Shown: positions 24,601-38,700 of the stretch, in pieces
Position numbering within the stretch: the stretch's first letter is position 1
Layout of the letters: each line of letters begins with the position of its first letter
Source of the DNA: Loxodes magnus
Taxonomy: Eukaryota; Ciliophora; Karyorelictea; Loxodida; Loxodidae
NCBI GenBank assembly: GCA_946699065.1
Contig: CAMPDV010001731.1
Location: 1-64,000 of the forward strand
Length of the DNA: 64,000 nucleotides
Direction: 5' to 3'
Program-made: the position numbers and the translations under genes
The notes under the pieces: model-generated
What the model saw: the letters and a program-made list of their open reading frames with translations, nothing else
Database searches by the model: none
Told to the model about the DNA's origin: nothing

Positions 24601-27186
24601 ATCCAGTGTAAATCTCTGAGCAAAAAACATCCTTGTAAAAAAAACTTTTATTCCAATCCGAAATTATTTAGTCCGATCCAACCCAGACATCCAGTGTAAA
24701 TCTCTGAGCAAAAAACATCCTTGTAAAAAAAACTTTTATTCCAATCCGAATGTATTTAGTCCGATCCAACCCAGACATCCAGTGTAAATCTCTGAGCAAA
24801 AAACATCCTTGTAAAAAAAACTTTTATTCCAATCCGAAATTATTTAGTCCGATCCAACCCAGACATCCAGTGTAAATCTCTGAGCAAAAAACATCCTTGT
24901 AAAAAAAACTTTTATTCCAATCCGAATGTTTTTAGTCCGATCCAACCCAGACATCCAGTGTAAATCTCTGAGCAAAAAACATCCTTGTAAAAAAAACTTT
25001 TATTCCAATCCGAAATTATTTAGTCCGATCCAACCCAGACATCCAGTGTAAATCTCTGAGCAAAAAACAACCTTGTAAAAAAAACTTTTATTCCAATCCG
25101 AAATTATTTAGTCCGATCCAACCCAGACATCCAGTGTAAATCTCTGAGCAAAAAACAACCTTGTAAAAAAAACTTTTATTCCAATCCGAAATTATTTAGT
25201 CCGATCCAACCCAGACATCCAGTGTAAATCTCTGAGCAAAAAACAACCTTGTAAAAAAAACTTTTATTCCAATCCGAAATTATTTAGTCCGATCCAACCC
25301 AGACATCCAGTGTAAATCTCTGAGCAAAAAACATCCTTGTAAAAAAAACTTTTATTCCAATCCGAAATTATTTAGTCCGATCCAACCCAGACATCCAGTG
25401 TAAATCTCTGAGCAAAAAACAACCTTGTAAAAAAAACTTTTATTCCAATCCGAATGTATTTAGTCCGATCCAACCCAGACATCCAGTGTAAATCTCTGAG
25501 CAAAAAACATCCTTGTAAAAAAAACTTTTATTCCAATCCGAAATTATTTAGTCCGATCCAACCCAGACATCCAGTGTAAATCTCTGAGCAAAAAACATCC
25601 TTGTAAAAAAAACTTTTATTCCAATCCGAATGTATTTAGTCCGATCCAACCCAGACATCCAGTGTAAATCTCTGAGCAAAAAACATCCTTGTAAAAAAAA
25701 CTTTTATTCCAATCCGAAATTATTTAGTCCGATCCAACCCAGACATCCAGTGTAAATCTCTGAGCAAAAAACATCCTTGTAAAAAAAACTTTTATTCCAA
25801 TCCGAATGTTTTTAGTCCGATCCAACCCAGACATCCAGTGTAAATCTCTGAGCAAAAAACATCCTTGTAAAAAAAACTTTTATTCCAATCCGAATGTATT
25901 TAGTCCGATCCAACCCAGACATCCAGTGTAAATCTCTGAGCAAAAAACATCCTTGTAAAAAAAACTTTTATTCCAATCCGAATGTATTTAGTCCGATCCA
26001 ACCCAGACATCCAGTGTAAATCTCTGAGCAAAAAACATCCTTGTAAAAAAAACTTTTATTCCAATCCGAAATTGTTTAGTCCGATCCAACCCAGACATCC
26101 AGTGTAAATCTCTGAGCAAAAAACATCCTTGTAAAAAAAACTTTTATTCCAATCCGAATGTATTTAGTCCGATCCAACCCAGACATCCAGTGTAAATCTC
26201 TGAGCAAAAAACATCCTTGTAAAAAAAACTTTTATTCCAATCCGAAATTATTTAGTCCGATCCAACCCAGACATCCAGTGTAAATCTCTGAGCAAAAAAC
26301 AACCTTGTAAAAAAAACTTTTATTCCAATCCGAAATTATTTAGTCCGATCCAACCCAGACATCCAGTGTAAATCTCTGAGCAAAAAACATCCTTGTAAAA
26401 AAAACTTTTATTCCAATCCGAAATTATTTAGTCCGATCCAACCCAGACATCCAGTGTAAATCTCTGAGCAAAAAACATCCTTGTAAAAAAAACTTTTATT
26501 CCAATCCGAATGTATTTAGTCCGATCCAACCCAGACATCCAGTGTAAATCTCTGAGCAAAAAACAACCTTGTAAAAAAAACTTTTATTCCAATCCGAAAT
26601 TATTTAGTCCGATCCAACCCAGACATCCAGTGTAAATCTCTGAGCAAAAAACATCCTTGTAAAAAAAACTTTTATTCCAATCCGAAATTATTTAGTCCGA
26701 TCCAACCCAGACATCCAGTGTAAATCTCTGAGCAAAAAACAACCTTGTAAAAAAAACTTTTATTCCAATCCGAAATTATTTAGTCCGATCCAACCCAGAC
26801 ATCCAGTGTAAATCTCTGAGCAAAAAACATCCTTGTAAAAAAAACTTTTATTCCAATCCGAAATTATTTAGTCCGATCCAACCCAGACATCCAGTGTAAA
26901 TCTCTGAGCAAAAAACAACCTTGTAAAAAAAACTTTTATTCCAATCCGAAATTATTTAGTCCGATCCAACCCAGACATCCAGTGTAAATCTCTGAGCAAA
27001 AAACATCCTTGTAAAAAAAACTTTTATTCCAATCCGAAATTATTTAGTCCGATCCAACCCAGACATCCAGTGTAAATCTCTGAGCAAAAAACATCCTTGT
27101 AAAAAAAACTTTTATTCCAATCCGAATGTTTTTAGTCCGATCCAACCCAGACATCCAGTGTAAATCTCTGAGCAAAAAACATCCTT
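21643..27186 (+). repeat. Mixed A/B/T/G-type monomers, many with T84>A
   Basis: G-type copies occur at 21819, 22611, 24107 and 26043. The set B(T84>A)-B-B-G at 22347-22698 repeats 17859-18210 at 4488 bp (51 monomers), and B-B-G recurs at 25867-26130. B-A-T at 24723 recurs at 25603 (10 monomers). Three consecutive A copies with T84>A lie at 24987-25250. There is nothing but satellite here. Confidence 0.85.
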
Positions 27187-30100
27187 GTAAAAAAAACTTT
27201 TATTCCAATCCGAAATTATTTAGTCCGATCCAACCCAGACATCCAGTGTAAATCTCTGAGCAAAAAACATCCTTGTAAAAAAAACTTTTATTCCAATCCG
27301 AAATTATTTAGTCCGATCCAACCCAGACATCCAGTGTAAATCTCTGAGCAAAAAACATCCTTGTAAAAAAAACTTTTATTCCAATCCGAAATTATTTAGT
27401 CCGATCCAACCCAGACATCCAGTGTAAATCTCTGAGCAAAAAACATCCTTGTAAAAAAAACTTTTATTCCAATCCGAAATTATTTAGTCCGATCCAACCC
27501 AGACATCCAGTGTAAATCTCTGAGCAAAAAACATCCTTGTAAAAAAAACTTTTATTCCAATCCGAAATTATTTAGTCCGATCCAACCCAGACATCCAGTG
27601 TAAATCTCTGAGCAAAAAACATCCTTGTAAAAAAAACTTTTATTCCAATCCGAAATTATTTAGTCCGATCCAACCCAGACATCCAGTGTAAATCTCTGAG
27701 CAAAAAACAACCTTGTAAAAAAAACTTTTATTCCAATCCGAAATTATTTAGTCCGATCCAACCCAGACATCCAGTGTAAATCTCTGAGCAAAAAACATCC
27801 TTGTAAAAAAAACTTTTATTCCAATCCGAAATTATTTAGTCCGATCCAACCCAGACATCCAGTGTAAATCTCTGAGCAAAAAACATCCTTGTAAAAAAAA
27901 CTTTTATTCCAATCCGAAATTATTTAGTCCGATCCAACCCAGACATCCAGTGTAAATCTCTGAGCAAAAAACATCCTTGTAAAAAAAACTTTTATTCCAA
28001 TCCGAAATTATTTAGTCCGATCCAACCCAGACATCCAGTGTAAATCTCTGAGCAAAAAACATCCTTGTAAAAAAAACTTTTATTCCAATCCGAAATTATT
28101 TAGTCCGATCCAACCCAGACATCCAGTGTAAATCTCTGAGCAAAAAACAACCTTGTAAAAAAAACTTTTATTCCAATCCGAATGTATTTAGTCCGATCCA
28201 ACCCAGACATCCAGTGTAAATCTCTGAGCAAAAAACAACCTTGTAAAAAAAACTTTTATTCCAATCCGAAATTATTTAGTCCGATCCAACCCAGACATCC
28301 AGTGTAAATCTCTGAGCAAAAAACAACCTTGTAAAAAAAACTTTTATTCCAATCCGAATGTTTTTAGTCCGATCCAACCCAGACATCCAGTGTAAATCTC
28401 TGAGCAAAAAACATCCTTGTAAAAAAAACTTTTATTCCAATCCGAAATTATTTAGTCCGATCCAACACAGACATCCAGTGTAAATCTCTGAGCAAAAAGC
28501 AACCTTGTAAAAAAAACTTTTATTCCAATCCGAATGTTTTTAGTCCGATCCAACCCAGACATCCAGTGTAAATCTCTGAGCAAAAAACATCCTTGTAAAA
28601 AAAACTTTTATTCCAATCCGAAATTATTTAGTCCGATCCAACCCAGACATCCAGTGTAAATCTCTGAGCAAAAAACATCCTTGTAAAAAAAACTTTTATT
28701 CCAATCCGAAATTATTTAGTCCGATCCAACCCAGACATCCAGTGTAAATCTCTGAGCAAAAAACATCCTTGTAAAAAAAACTTTTATTCCAATCCGAAAT
28801 TATTTAGTCCGATCCAACCCAGACATCCAGTGTAAATCTCTGAGCAAAAAACATCCTTGTAAAAAAAACTTTTATTCCAATCCGAAATTATTTAGTCCGA
28901 TCCAACCCAGACATCCAGTGTAAATCTCTGAGCAAAAAACATCCTTGTAAAAAAAACTTTTATTCCAATCCGAAATTATTTAGTCCGATCCAACCCAGAC
29001 ATCCAGTGTAAATCTCTGAGCAAAAAACAACCTTGTAAAAAAAACTTTTATTCCAATCCGAAATTATTTAGTCCGATCCAACCCAGACATCCAGTGTAAA
29101 TCTCTGAGCAAAAAACATCCTTGTAAAAAAAACTTTTATTCCAATCCGAAATTATTTAGTCCGATCCAACCCAGACATCCAGTGTAAATCTCTGAGCAAA
29201 AAACATCCTTGTAAAAAAAACTTTTATTCCAATCCGAAATTATTTAGTCCGATCCAACCCAGACATCCAGTGTAAATCTCTGAGCAAAAAACAACCTTGT
29301 AAAAAAAACTTTTATTCCAATCCGAAATTATTTAGTCCGATCCAACCCAGACATCCAGTGTAAATCTCTGAGCAAAAAACATCCTTGTAAAAAAAACTTT
29401 TATTCCAATCCGAAATTATTTAGTCCGATCCAACCCAGACATCCAGTGTAAATCTCTGAGCAAAAAACATCCTTGTAAAAAAAACTTTTATTCCAATGCG
29501 AAATTATTTAGTCCGATCCAACCCAGACATCCAGTGTAAATCTCTGAGCAAAAAACATCCTTGTAAAAAAAACTTTTATTCCAATCCGAAATTATTTAGT
29601 CCGATCCAACCCAGACATCCAGTGTAAATCTCTGAGCAAAAAACATCCTTGTAAAAAAAACTTTTATTCCAATCCGAAATTATTTAGTCCGATCCAACCC
29701 AGACATCCAGTGTAAATCTCTGAGCAAAAAACAACCTTGTAAAAAAAACTTTTATTCCAATCCGAAATTATTTAGTCCGATCCAACCCAGACATCCAGTG
29801 TAAATCTCTGAGCAAAAAACATCCTTGTAAAAAAAACTTTTATTCCAATCCGAAATTATTTAGTCCGATCCAACCCAGACATCCAGTGTAAATCTCTGAG
29901 CAAAAAACATCCTTGTAAAAAAAACTTTTATTCCAATCCGAAATTATTTAGTCCGATCCAACCCAGACATCCAGTGTAAATCTCTGAGCAAAAAACATCC
30001 TTGTAAAAAAAACTTTTATTCCAATCCGAAATTATTTAGTCCGATCCAACCCAGACATCCAGTGTAAATCTCTGAGCAAAAAACATCCTTGTAAAAAAAA

Positions 30101-31322
30101 CTTTTATTCCAATCCGAAATTATTTAGTCCGATCCAACCCAGACATCCAGTGTAAATCTCTGAGCAAAAAACATCCTTGTAAAAAAAACTTTTATTCCAA
30201 TCCGAAATTATTTAGTCCGATCCAACCCAGACATCCAGTGTAAATCTCTGAGCAAAAAACATCCTTGTAAAAAAAACTTTTATTCCAATCCGAAATTATT
30301 TAGTCCGATCCAACCCAGACATCCAGTGTAAATCTCTGAGCAAAAAACATCCTTGTAAAAAAAACTTTTATTCCAATCCGAAATTATTTAGTCCGATCCA
30401 ACCCAGACATCCAGTGTAAATCTCTGAGCAAAAAACAACCTTGTAAAAAAAACTTTTATTCCAATCCGAATGTTTTTAGTCCGATCCAACCCAGACATCC
30501 AGTGTAAATCTCTGAGCAAAAAACATCCTTGTAAAAAAAACTTTTATTCCAATCCGAAATTATTTAGTCCGATCCAACCCAGACATCCAGTGTAAATCTC
30601 TGAGCAAAAAACATCCTTGTAAAAAAAACTTTTATTCCAATCCGAATGTATTTAGTCCGATCCAACCCAGACATCCAGTGTAAATCTCTGAGCAAAAAAC
30701 ATCCTTGTAAAAAAAACTTTTATTCCAATCCGAATGTATTTAGTCCGATCCAACCCAGACATCCAGTGTAAATCTCTGAGCAAAAAACATCCTTGTAAAA
30801 AAAACTTTTATTCCAATCCGAATGTATTTAGTCCGATCCAACCCAGACATCCAGTGTAAATCTCTGAGCAAAAAACATCCTTGTAAAAAAAACTTTTATT
30901 CCAATCCGAAATTATTTAGTCCGATCCAACCCAGACATCCAGTGTAAATCTCTGAGCAAAAAACATCCTTGTAAAAAAAACTTTTATTCCAATCCGAATG
31001 TATTTAGTCCGATCCAACCCAGACATCCAGTGTAAATCTCTAAGCAAAAAACATCCTTGTAAAAAAAACTTTTATTCCAATCCGAATGTTTTTAGTCCGA
31101 TCCAACCCAGACATCCAGTGTAAATCTCTGAGCAAAAAACATCCTTGTAAAAAAAACTTTTATTCCAATCCGAAATTATTTAGTCCGATCCAACCCAGAC
31201 ATCCAGTGTAAATCTCTGAGCAAAAAACATCCTTGTAAAAAAAACTTTTATTCCAATCCGAAATTATTTAGTCCGATCCAACCCAGACATCCAGTGTAAA
31301 TCTCTGAGCAAAAAACATCCTT
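27187..31322 (+). repeat. Largely A-type stretch
   Basis: A-type copies run without interruption at 27187-28154 and at 28595-30442 (21 monomers), differing mainly by T84>A. Between them are B (28155), T (28331), A with a private C49>A (28419) plus A81>G/T84>A, and T (28507). A single C24>G copy is at 29475. After a T at 30443 come three consecutive B copies (30619, 30707, 30795), then B with G72>A (30971) and T (31059). No gene or unique sequence is present. Confidence 0.86.
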
Positions 31323-31674
31323 GTAAAAAAAACTTTTATTCCAATCCGAATGTTTTTAGTCCGATCCAACCCAGACATCCAGTGTAAATCTCTGAGCAAA
31401 AAACATCCTTGTAAAAAAAACTTTTATTCCAATCCGAATGTTTTTAGTCCGATCCAACCCAGACATCCAGTGTAAATCTCTGAGCAAAAAACATCCTTGT
31501 AAAAAAAACTTTTATTCCAATCCGAATGTTTTTAGTCCGATCCAACCCAGACATCCAGTGTAAATCTCTGAGCAAAAAACATCCTTGTAAAAAAAACTTT
31601 TATTCCAATCCGAATGTTTTTAGTCCGATCCAACCCAGACATCCAGTGTAAATCTCTGAGCAAAAAACATCCTT
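31323..31674 (+). repeat. Run of four consecutive T-type monomers
   Basis: Monomers at 31323, 31411, 31499 and 31587 are all plain T-type. Such runs are rare; most T copies are single or paired, with runs of three at 32203-32466 and 59393-59656. The run suggests local single-monomer amplification. Confidence 0.85.
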
Positions 31675-32642
31675 GTAAAAAAAACTTTTATTCCAATGCG
31701 AAATTATTTAGTCCGATCCAACCCAGACATCCAGTGTAAATCTCTAAGCAAAAAACATCCTTGTAAAAAAAACTTTTATTCCAATCCGAAATTATTTAGT
31801 CCGATCCAACCCAGACATCCAGTGTAAATCTCTGAGCAAAAAACATCCTTGTAAAAAAAACTTTTATTCCAATCCGAATGTTTTTAATCCGATCCAACCC
31901 AGACATACAGTGTAAATCTCTAAGCAAAAAACATCCTTGTAAAAAAAACTTTTATTCCAATCCGAAATTATTTAGTCCGATCCAACCCAGACATCCAGTG
32001 TAAATCTCTGAGCAAAAAACAACCTTGTAAAAAAAACTTTTATTCCAATCCGAAATTATTTAGTCCGATCCAACCCAGACATCCAGTGTAAATCTCTGAG
32101 CAAAAAACAACCTTGTAAAAAAAACTTTTATTCCAATCCGAATGTATTTAGTCCGATCCAACCCAGACATCCAGTGTAAATCTCTGAGCAAAAAACATCC
32201 TTGTAAAAAAAACTTTTATTCCAATCCGAATGTTTTTAGTCCGATCCAACCCAGACATCCAGTGTAAATCTCTGAGCAAAAAACATCCTTGTAAAAAAAA
32301 CTTTTATTCCAATCCGAATGTTTTTAGTCCGATCCAACCCAGACATCCAGTGTAAATCTCTGAGCAAAAAACATCCTTGTAAAAAAAACTTTTATTCCAA
32401 TCCGAATGTTTTTAGTCCGATCCAACCCAGACATCCAGTGTAAATCTCTGAGCAAAAAACATCCTTGTAAAAAAAACTTTTATTCCAATCCGAAATTATT
32501 TAGTCCGATCCAACCCAGACATCCAGTGTAAATCTCTGAGCAAAAAACATCCTTGTAAAAAAAACTTTTATTCCAATCCGAATGTATTTAGTCCGATCCA
32601 ACCCAGACATCCAGTGTAAATCTCTAAGCAAAAAACATCCTT

Positions 32643-32729
32643 GTAAAAAAAACTTTTATTCCAATCCGAAATTATTTAGTCCGATCCAACCCAGACATCC
32701 AGTGTAAATCTCTGAGCAAAAACATCCTT
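32643..32729 (+). repeat. 87-bp monomer: A6 tract shortened to A5
   Basis: After GAGC this A-type copy has five A before CATCC in place of six. It is unique in the window. As with 1408, a homopolymer sequencing error cannot be excluded. Confidence 0.85.
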
Positions 32730-35700
32730 GTAAAAAAAACTTTTATTCCAATCCGAAATTATTTAGTCCGATCCAACCCAGACATCCAGTGTAAATCTCT
32801 GAGCAAAAAACATCCTTGTAAAAAAAACTTTTATTCCAATCCGAAATTATTTAGTCCGATCCAACCCAGACATCCAGTGTAAATCTCTGAGCAAAAAACA
32901 TCCTTGTAAAAAAAACTTTTATTCCAATCCGAAATTATTTAGTCCGATCCAACCCAGACATCCAGTGTAAATCTCTGAGCAAAAAACATCCTTGTAAAAA
33001 AAACTTTTATTCCAATCCGAAATTATTTAGTCCGATCCAACCCAGACATCCAGTGTAAATCTCTGAGCAAAAAACATCCTTGTAAAAAAAACTTTTATTC
33101 CAATCCGAATGTTTTTAGTCCGATCCAACCCAGACATCCAGTGTAAATCTCTGAGCAAAAAACATCCTTGTAAAAAAAACTTTTATTCCAATCCGAAATT
33201 ATTTAGTCCGATCCAACCCAGACATACAGTGTAAATCTCTGAGCAAAAAACATCCTTGTAAAAAAAACTTTTATTCCAATCCGAAATTATTTAGTCCGAT
33301 CCAACCCAGACATCCAGTGTAAATCTCTGAGCAAAAAACATCCTTGTAAAAAAAACTTTTATTCCAATCCGAAATTATTTAGTCCGATCCAACCCAGACA
33401 TCCAGTGTAAATCTCTGAGCAAAAAACATCCTTGTAAAAAAAACTTTTATTCCAATCCGAAATTATTTAGTCCGATCCAACCCAGACATACAGTGTAAAT
33501 CTCTGAGCAAAAAACATCCTTGTAAAAAAAACTTTTATTCCAATCCGAAATTATTTAGTCCGATCCAACCCAGACATCCAGTGTAAATCTCTAAGCAAAA
33601 AACATCCTTGTAAAAAAAACTTTTATTCCAATCCGAAATTATTTAGTCCGATCCAACCCAGACATCCAGTGTAAATCTCTGAGCAAAAAACAACCTTGTA
33701 AAAAAAACTTTTATTCCAATCCGAAATTATTTAGTCCGATCCAACCCAGACATCCAGTGTAAATCTCTGAGCAAAAAACAACCTTGTAAAAAAAACTTTT
33801 ATTCCAATCCGAATGTATTTAGTCCGATCCAACCCAGACATCCAGTGTAAATCTCTGAGCAAAAAACATCCTTGTAAAAAAAACTTTTATTCCAATCCGA
33901 ATGTTTTTAGTCCGATCCAACCCAGACATCCAGTGTAAATCTCTGAGCAAAAAACATCCTTGTAAAAAAAACTTTTATTCCAATCCGAATGTTTTTAGTC
34001 CGATCCAACCCAGACATCCAGTGTAAATCTCTGAGCAAAAAACAACCTTGTAAAAAAAACTTTTATTCCAATCCGAATGTATTTAGTCCGATCCAACCCA
34101 GACATCCAGTGTAAATCTCTAAGCAAAAAACATCCTTGTAAAAAAAACTTTTATTCCAATCCGAAATTATTTAGTCCGATCCAACCCAGACATCCAGTGT
34201 AAATCTCTGAGCAAAAAACATCCTTGTAAAAAAAACTTTTATTCCAATCCGAATGTTTTTAGTCCGATCCAACCCAGACATCCAGTGTAAATCTCTGAGC
34301 AAAAAACAACCTTGTAAAAAAAACTTTTATTCCAATCCGAAATTATTTAGTCCGATCCAACCCAGACATCCAGTGTAAATCTCTAAGCAAAAAACATCCT
34401 TGTAAAAAAAACTTTTATTCCAATCCGAAATTATTTAGTCCGATCCAACCCAGACATCCAGTGTAAATCTCTGAGCAAAAAACAACCTTGTAAAAAAAAC
34501 TTTTATTCCAATCCGAATGTTTTTAGTCCGATCCAACCCAGACATCCAGTGTAAATCTCTGAGCAAAAAACATCCTTGTAAAAAAAACTTTTATTCCAAT
34601 CCGAAATTATTTAGTCCGATCCAACCCAGACATCCAGTGTAAATCTCTGAGCAAAAAACATCCTTGTAAAAAAAACTTTTATTCCAATCCGAAATTATTT
34701 AGTCCGATCCAACCCAGACATCCAGTGTAAATCTCTGAGCAAAAAACATCCTTGTAAAAAAAACTTTTATTCCAATCCGAAATTATTTAGTCCGATCCAA
34801 CCCAGACATCCAGTGTAAATCTCTGAGCAAAAAACAACCTTGTAAAAAAAACTTTTATTCCAATCCGAAATTATTTAGTCCGATCCAACCCAGACATCCA
34901 GTGTAAATCTCTGAGCAAAAAACATCCTTGTAAAAAAAACTTTTATTCCAATCCGAATGTTTTTAGTCCGATCCAACCCAGACATCCAGTGTAAATCTCT
35001 GAGCAAAAAACATCCTTGTAAAAAAAACTTTTATTCCAATCCGAAATTATTTAGTCCGATCCAACCCAGACATCCAGTGTAAATCTCTGAGCAAAAAACA
35101 ACCTTGTAAAAAAAACTTTTATTCCAATCCGAAATTATTTAGTCCGATCCAACCCAGACATCCAGTGTAAATCTCTGAGCAAAAAACATCCTTGTAAAAA
35201 AAACTTTTATTCCAATCCGAATGTTTTTAGTCCGATCCAACCCAGACATCCAGTGTAAATCTCTGAGCAAAAAACATCCTTGTAAAAAAAACTTTTATTC
35301 CAATCCGAAATTATTTAGTCCGATCCAACCCAGACATCCAGTGTAAATCTCTGAGCAAAAAACATCCTTGTAAAAAAAACTTTTATTCCAATCCGAAATT
35401 ATTTAGTCCGATCCAACCCAGACATCCAGTGTAAATCTCTGAGCAAAAAACATCCTTGTAAAAAAAACTTTTATTCCAATCCGAAATTATTTAGTCCGAT
35501 CCAACCCAGACATCCAGTGTAAATCTCTGAGCAAAAAACATCCTTGTAAAAAAAACTTTTATTCCAATCCGAAATTATTTAGTCCGATCCAACCCAGACA
35601 TCCAGTGTAAATCTCTGAGCAAAAAACAACCTTGTAAAAAAAACTTTTATTCCAATCCGAAATTATTTAGTCCGATCCAACCCAGACATCCAGTGTAAAT

Positions 35701-38700
35701 CTCTGAGCAAAAAACATCCTTGTAAAAAAAACTTTTATTCCAATCCGAAATTATTTAGTCCGATCCAACCCAGACATACAGTGTAAATCTCTGAGCAAAA
35801 AACATCCTTGTAAAAAAAACTTTTATTCCAATCCGAAATTATTTAGTCCGATCCAACCCAGACATCCAGTGTAAATCTCTGAGCAAAAAACAACCTTGTA
35901 AAAAAAACTTTTATTCCAATCCGAAATTATTTAGTCCGATCCAACCCAGACATACAGTGTAAATCTCTGAGCAAAAAACATCCTTTTAAAAAAAACTTTT
36001 ATTCCAATCCGAAATTATTTAGTCCGATCCAACCCAGACATCCAGTGTAAATCTCTGAGCAAAAAGCAACCTTGTAAAAAAAACTTTTATTCCAATCCGA
36101 AATTATTTAGTCCGATCCAACCCAGACATCCAGTGTAAATCTCTGAGCAAAAAACATCCTTGTAAAAAAAACTTTTATTCCAATGCGAAATTATTTAGTC
36201 CGATCCAACCCAGACATCCAGTCTAAATCTCTGAGCAAAAAACATCCTTGTAAAAAAAACTTTTATTCCAATCCGAATGTATTTAGTCCGATCCAACCCA
36301 GACATCCAGTGTAAATCTCTGAGCAAAAAACATCCTTGTAAAAAAAACTTTTATTCCAATCCGAAATTGTTTAGTCCGATCCAACCCAGACATCCAGTGT
36401 AAATCTCTGAGCAAAAAACATCCTTGTAAAAAAAACTTTTATTCCAATCCGAAATTATTTAGTCCGATCCAACCCAGACATCCAGTGTAAATCTCTGAGC
36501 AAAAAACATCCTTGTAAAAAAAACTTTTATTCCAATCCGAAATTATTTAGTCCGATCCAACCCAGACATACAGTGTAAATCTCTGAGCAAAAAACATCCT
36601 TGTAAAAAAAACTTTTATTCCAATCCGAAATTATTTAGTCCGATCCAACCCAGACATACAGTGTAAATCTCTGAGCAAAAAACATCCTTGTAAAAAAAAC
36701 TTTTATTCCAATCCGAAATTATTTAGTCCGATCCAACCCAGACATCCAGTGTAAATCTCTGAGCAAAAAACATCCTTGTAAAAAAAACTTTTATTCCAAT
36801 CCGAAATTATTTAGTCCGATCCAACCCAGACATCCAGTGTAAATCTCTGAGCAAAAAACATCCTTGTAAAAAAAACTTTTATTCCAATGCGAATGTTTTT
36901 AGTCCGATCCAACCCAGACATCCAGTGTAAATCTCTGAGCAAAAAACATCCTTGTAAAAAAAACTTTTATTCCAATCCGAAATTATTTAGTCCGATCCAA
37001 CCCAGACATCCAGTGTAAATCTCTGAGCAAAAAACATCCTTGTAAAAAAAACTTTTATTCCAATCCGAAATTATTTAGTCCGATCCAACCCAGACATCCA
37101 GTGTAAATCTCTGAGCAAAAAACATCCTTGTAAAAAAAACTTTTATTCCAATCCGAAATTATTTAGTCCGATCCAACCCAGACATCCAGTGTAAATCTCT
37201 GAGCAAAAAACATCCTTGTAAAAAAAACTTTTATTCCAATCCGAAATTATTTAGTCCGATCCAACCCAGACATCCAGTGTAAATCTCTGAGCAAAAAACA
37301 TCCTTGTAAAAAAAACTTTTATTCCAATCCGAAATTAATTAGTCCGATCCAACCCAGACATACAGTGTAAATCTCTGAGCAAAAAACATCCTTGTAAAAA
37401 AAACTTTTATTCCAATCCGAAATTATTTAGTCCGATCCAACCCAGACATCCAGTGTAAATCTCTGAGCAAAAAACATCCTTGTAAAAAAAACTTTTATTC
37501 CAATCCGAAATTATTTAGTCCGATCCAACCCAGACATCCAGTGTAAATCTCTGAGCAAAAAACATCCTTGTAAAAAAAACTTTTATTCCAATCCGAAATT
37601 ATTTAGTCCGATCCAACCCAGACATCCAGTGTAAATCTCTGAGCAAAAAACATCCTTGTAAAAAAAACTTTTATTCCAATCCGAAATTATTTAGTCCGAT
37701 CCAACCCAGACATCCAGTGTAAATCTCTGAGCAAAAAACATCCTTGTAAAAAAAACTTTTATTCCAATCCGAAATTATTTAGTCCGATCCAACCCAGACA
37801 TCCAGTGTAAATCTCTGAGCAAAAAACATCCTTGTAAAAAAAACTTTTATTCCAATCCGAAATTATTTAGTCCGATCCAACCCAGACATCCAGTGTAAAT
37901 CTCTGAGCAAAAAACATCCTTGTAAAAAAAACTTTTATTCCAATCCGAAATTATTTAGTCCGATCCAACCCAGACATCCAGTGTAAATCTCTGAGCAAAA
38001 AACATCCTTGTAAAAAAAACTTTTATTCCAATCCGAAATTATTTAGTCCGATCCAACCCAGACATCCAGTGTAAATCTCTGAGCAAAAAACATCCTTGTA
38101 AAAAAAACTTTTATTCCAATCCGAAATTATTTAGTCCGATCCAACCCAGACATCCAGTGTAAATCTCTGAGCAAAAAACAACCTTGTAAAAAAAACTTTT
38201 ATTCCAATCCGAAATTATTTAGTCCGATCCAACCCAGACATCCAGTGTAAATCTCTGAGCAAAAAACATCCTTGTAAAAAAAACTTTTATTCCAATCCGA
38301 AATTATTTAGTCCGATCCAACCCAGACATCCAGTGTAAATCTCTGAGCAAAAAACATCCTTGTAAAAAAAACTTTTATTCCAATCCGAATGTTTTTAGTC
38401 CGATCCAACCCAGACATCCAGTGTAAATCTCTGAGCAAAAAACATCCTTGTAAAAAAAACTTTTATTCCAATCCGAAATTATTTAGTCCGATCCAACCCA
38501 GACATCCAGTGTAAATCTCTGAGCAAAAAACATCCTTGTAAAAAAAACTTTTATTCCAATCCGAAATTATTTAGTCCGATCCAACCCAGACATCCAGTGT
38601 AAATCTCTGAGCAAAAAACATCCTTGTAAAAAAAACTTTTATTCCAATCCGAAATTATTTAGTCCGATCCAACCCAGACATCCAGTGTAAATCTCTGAGC

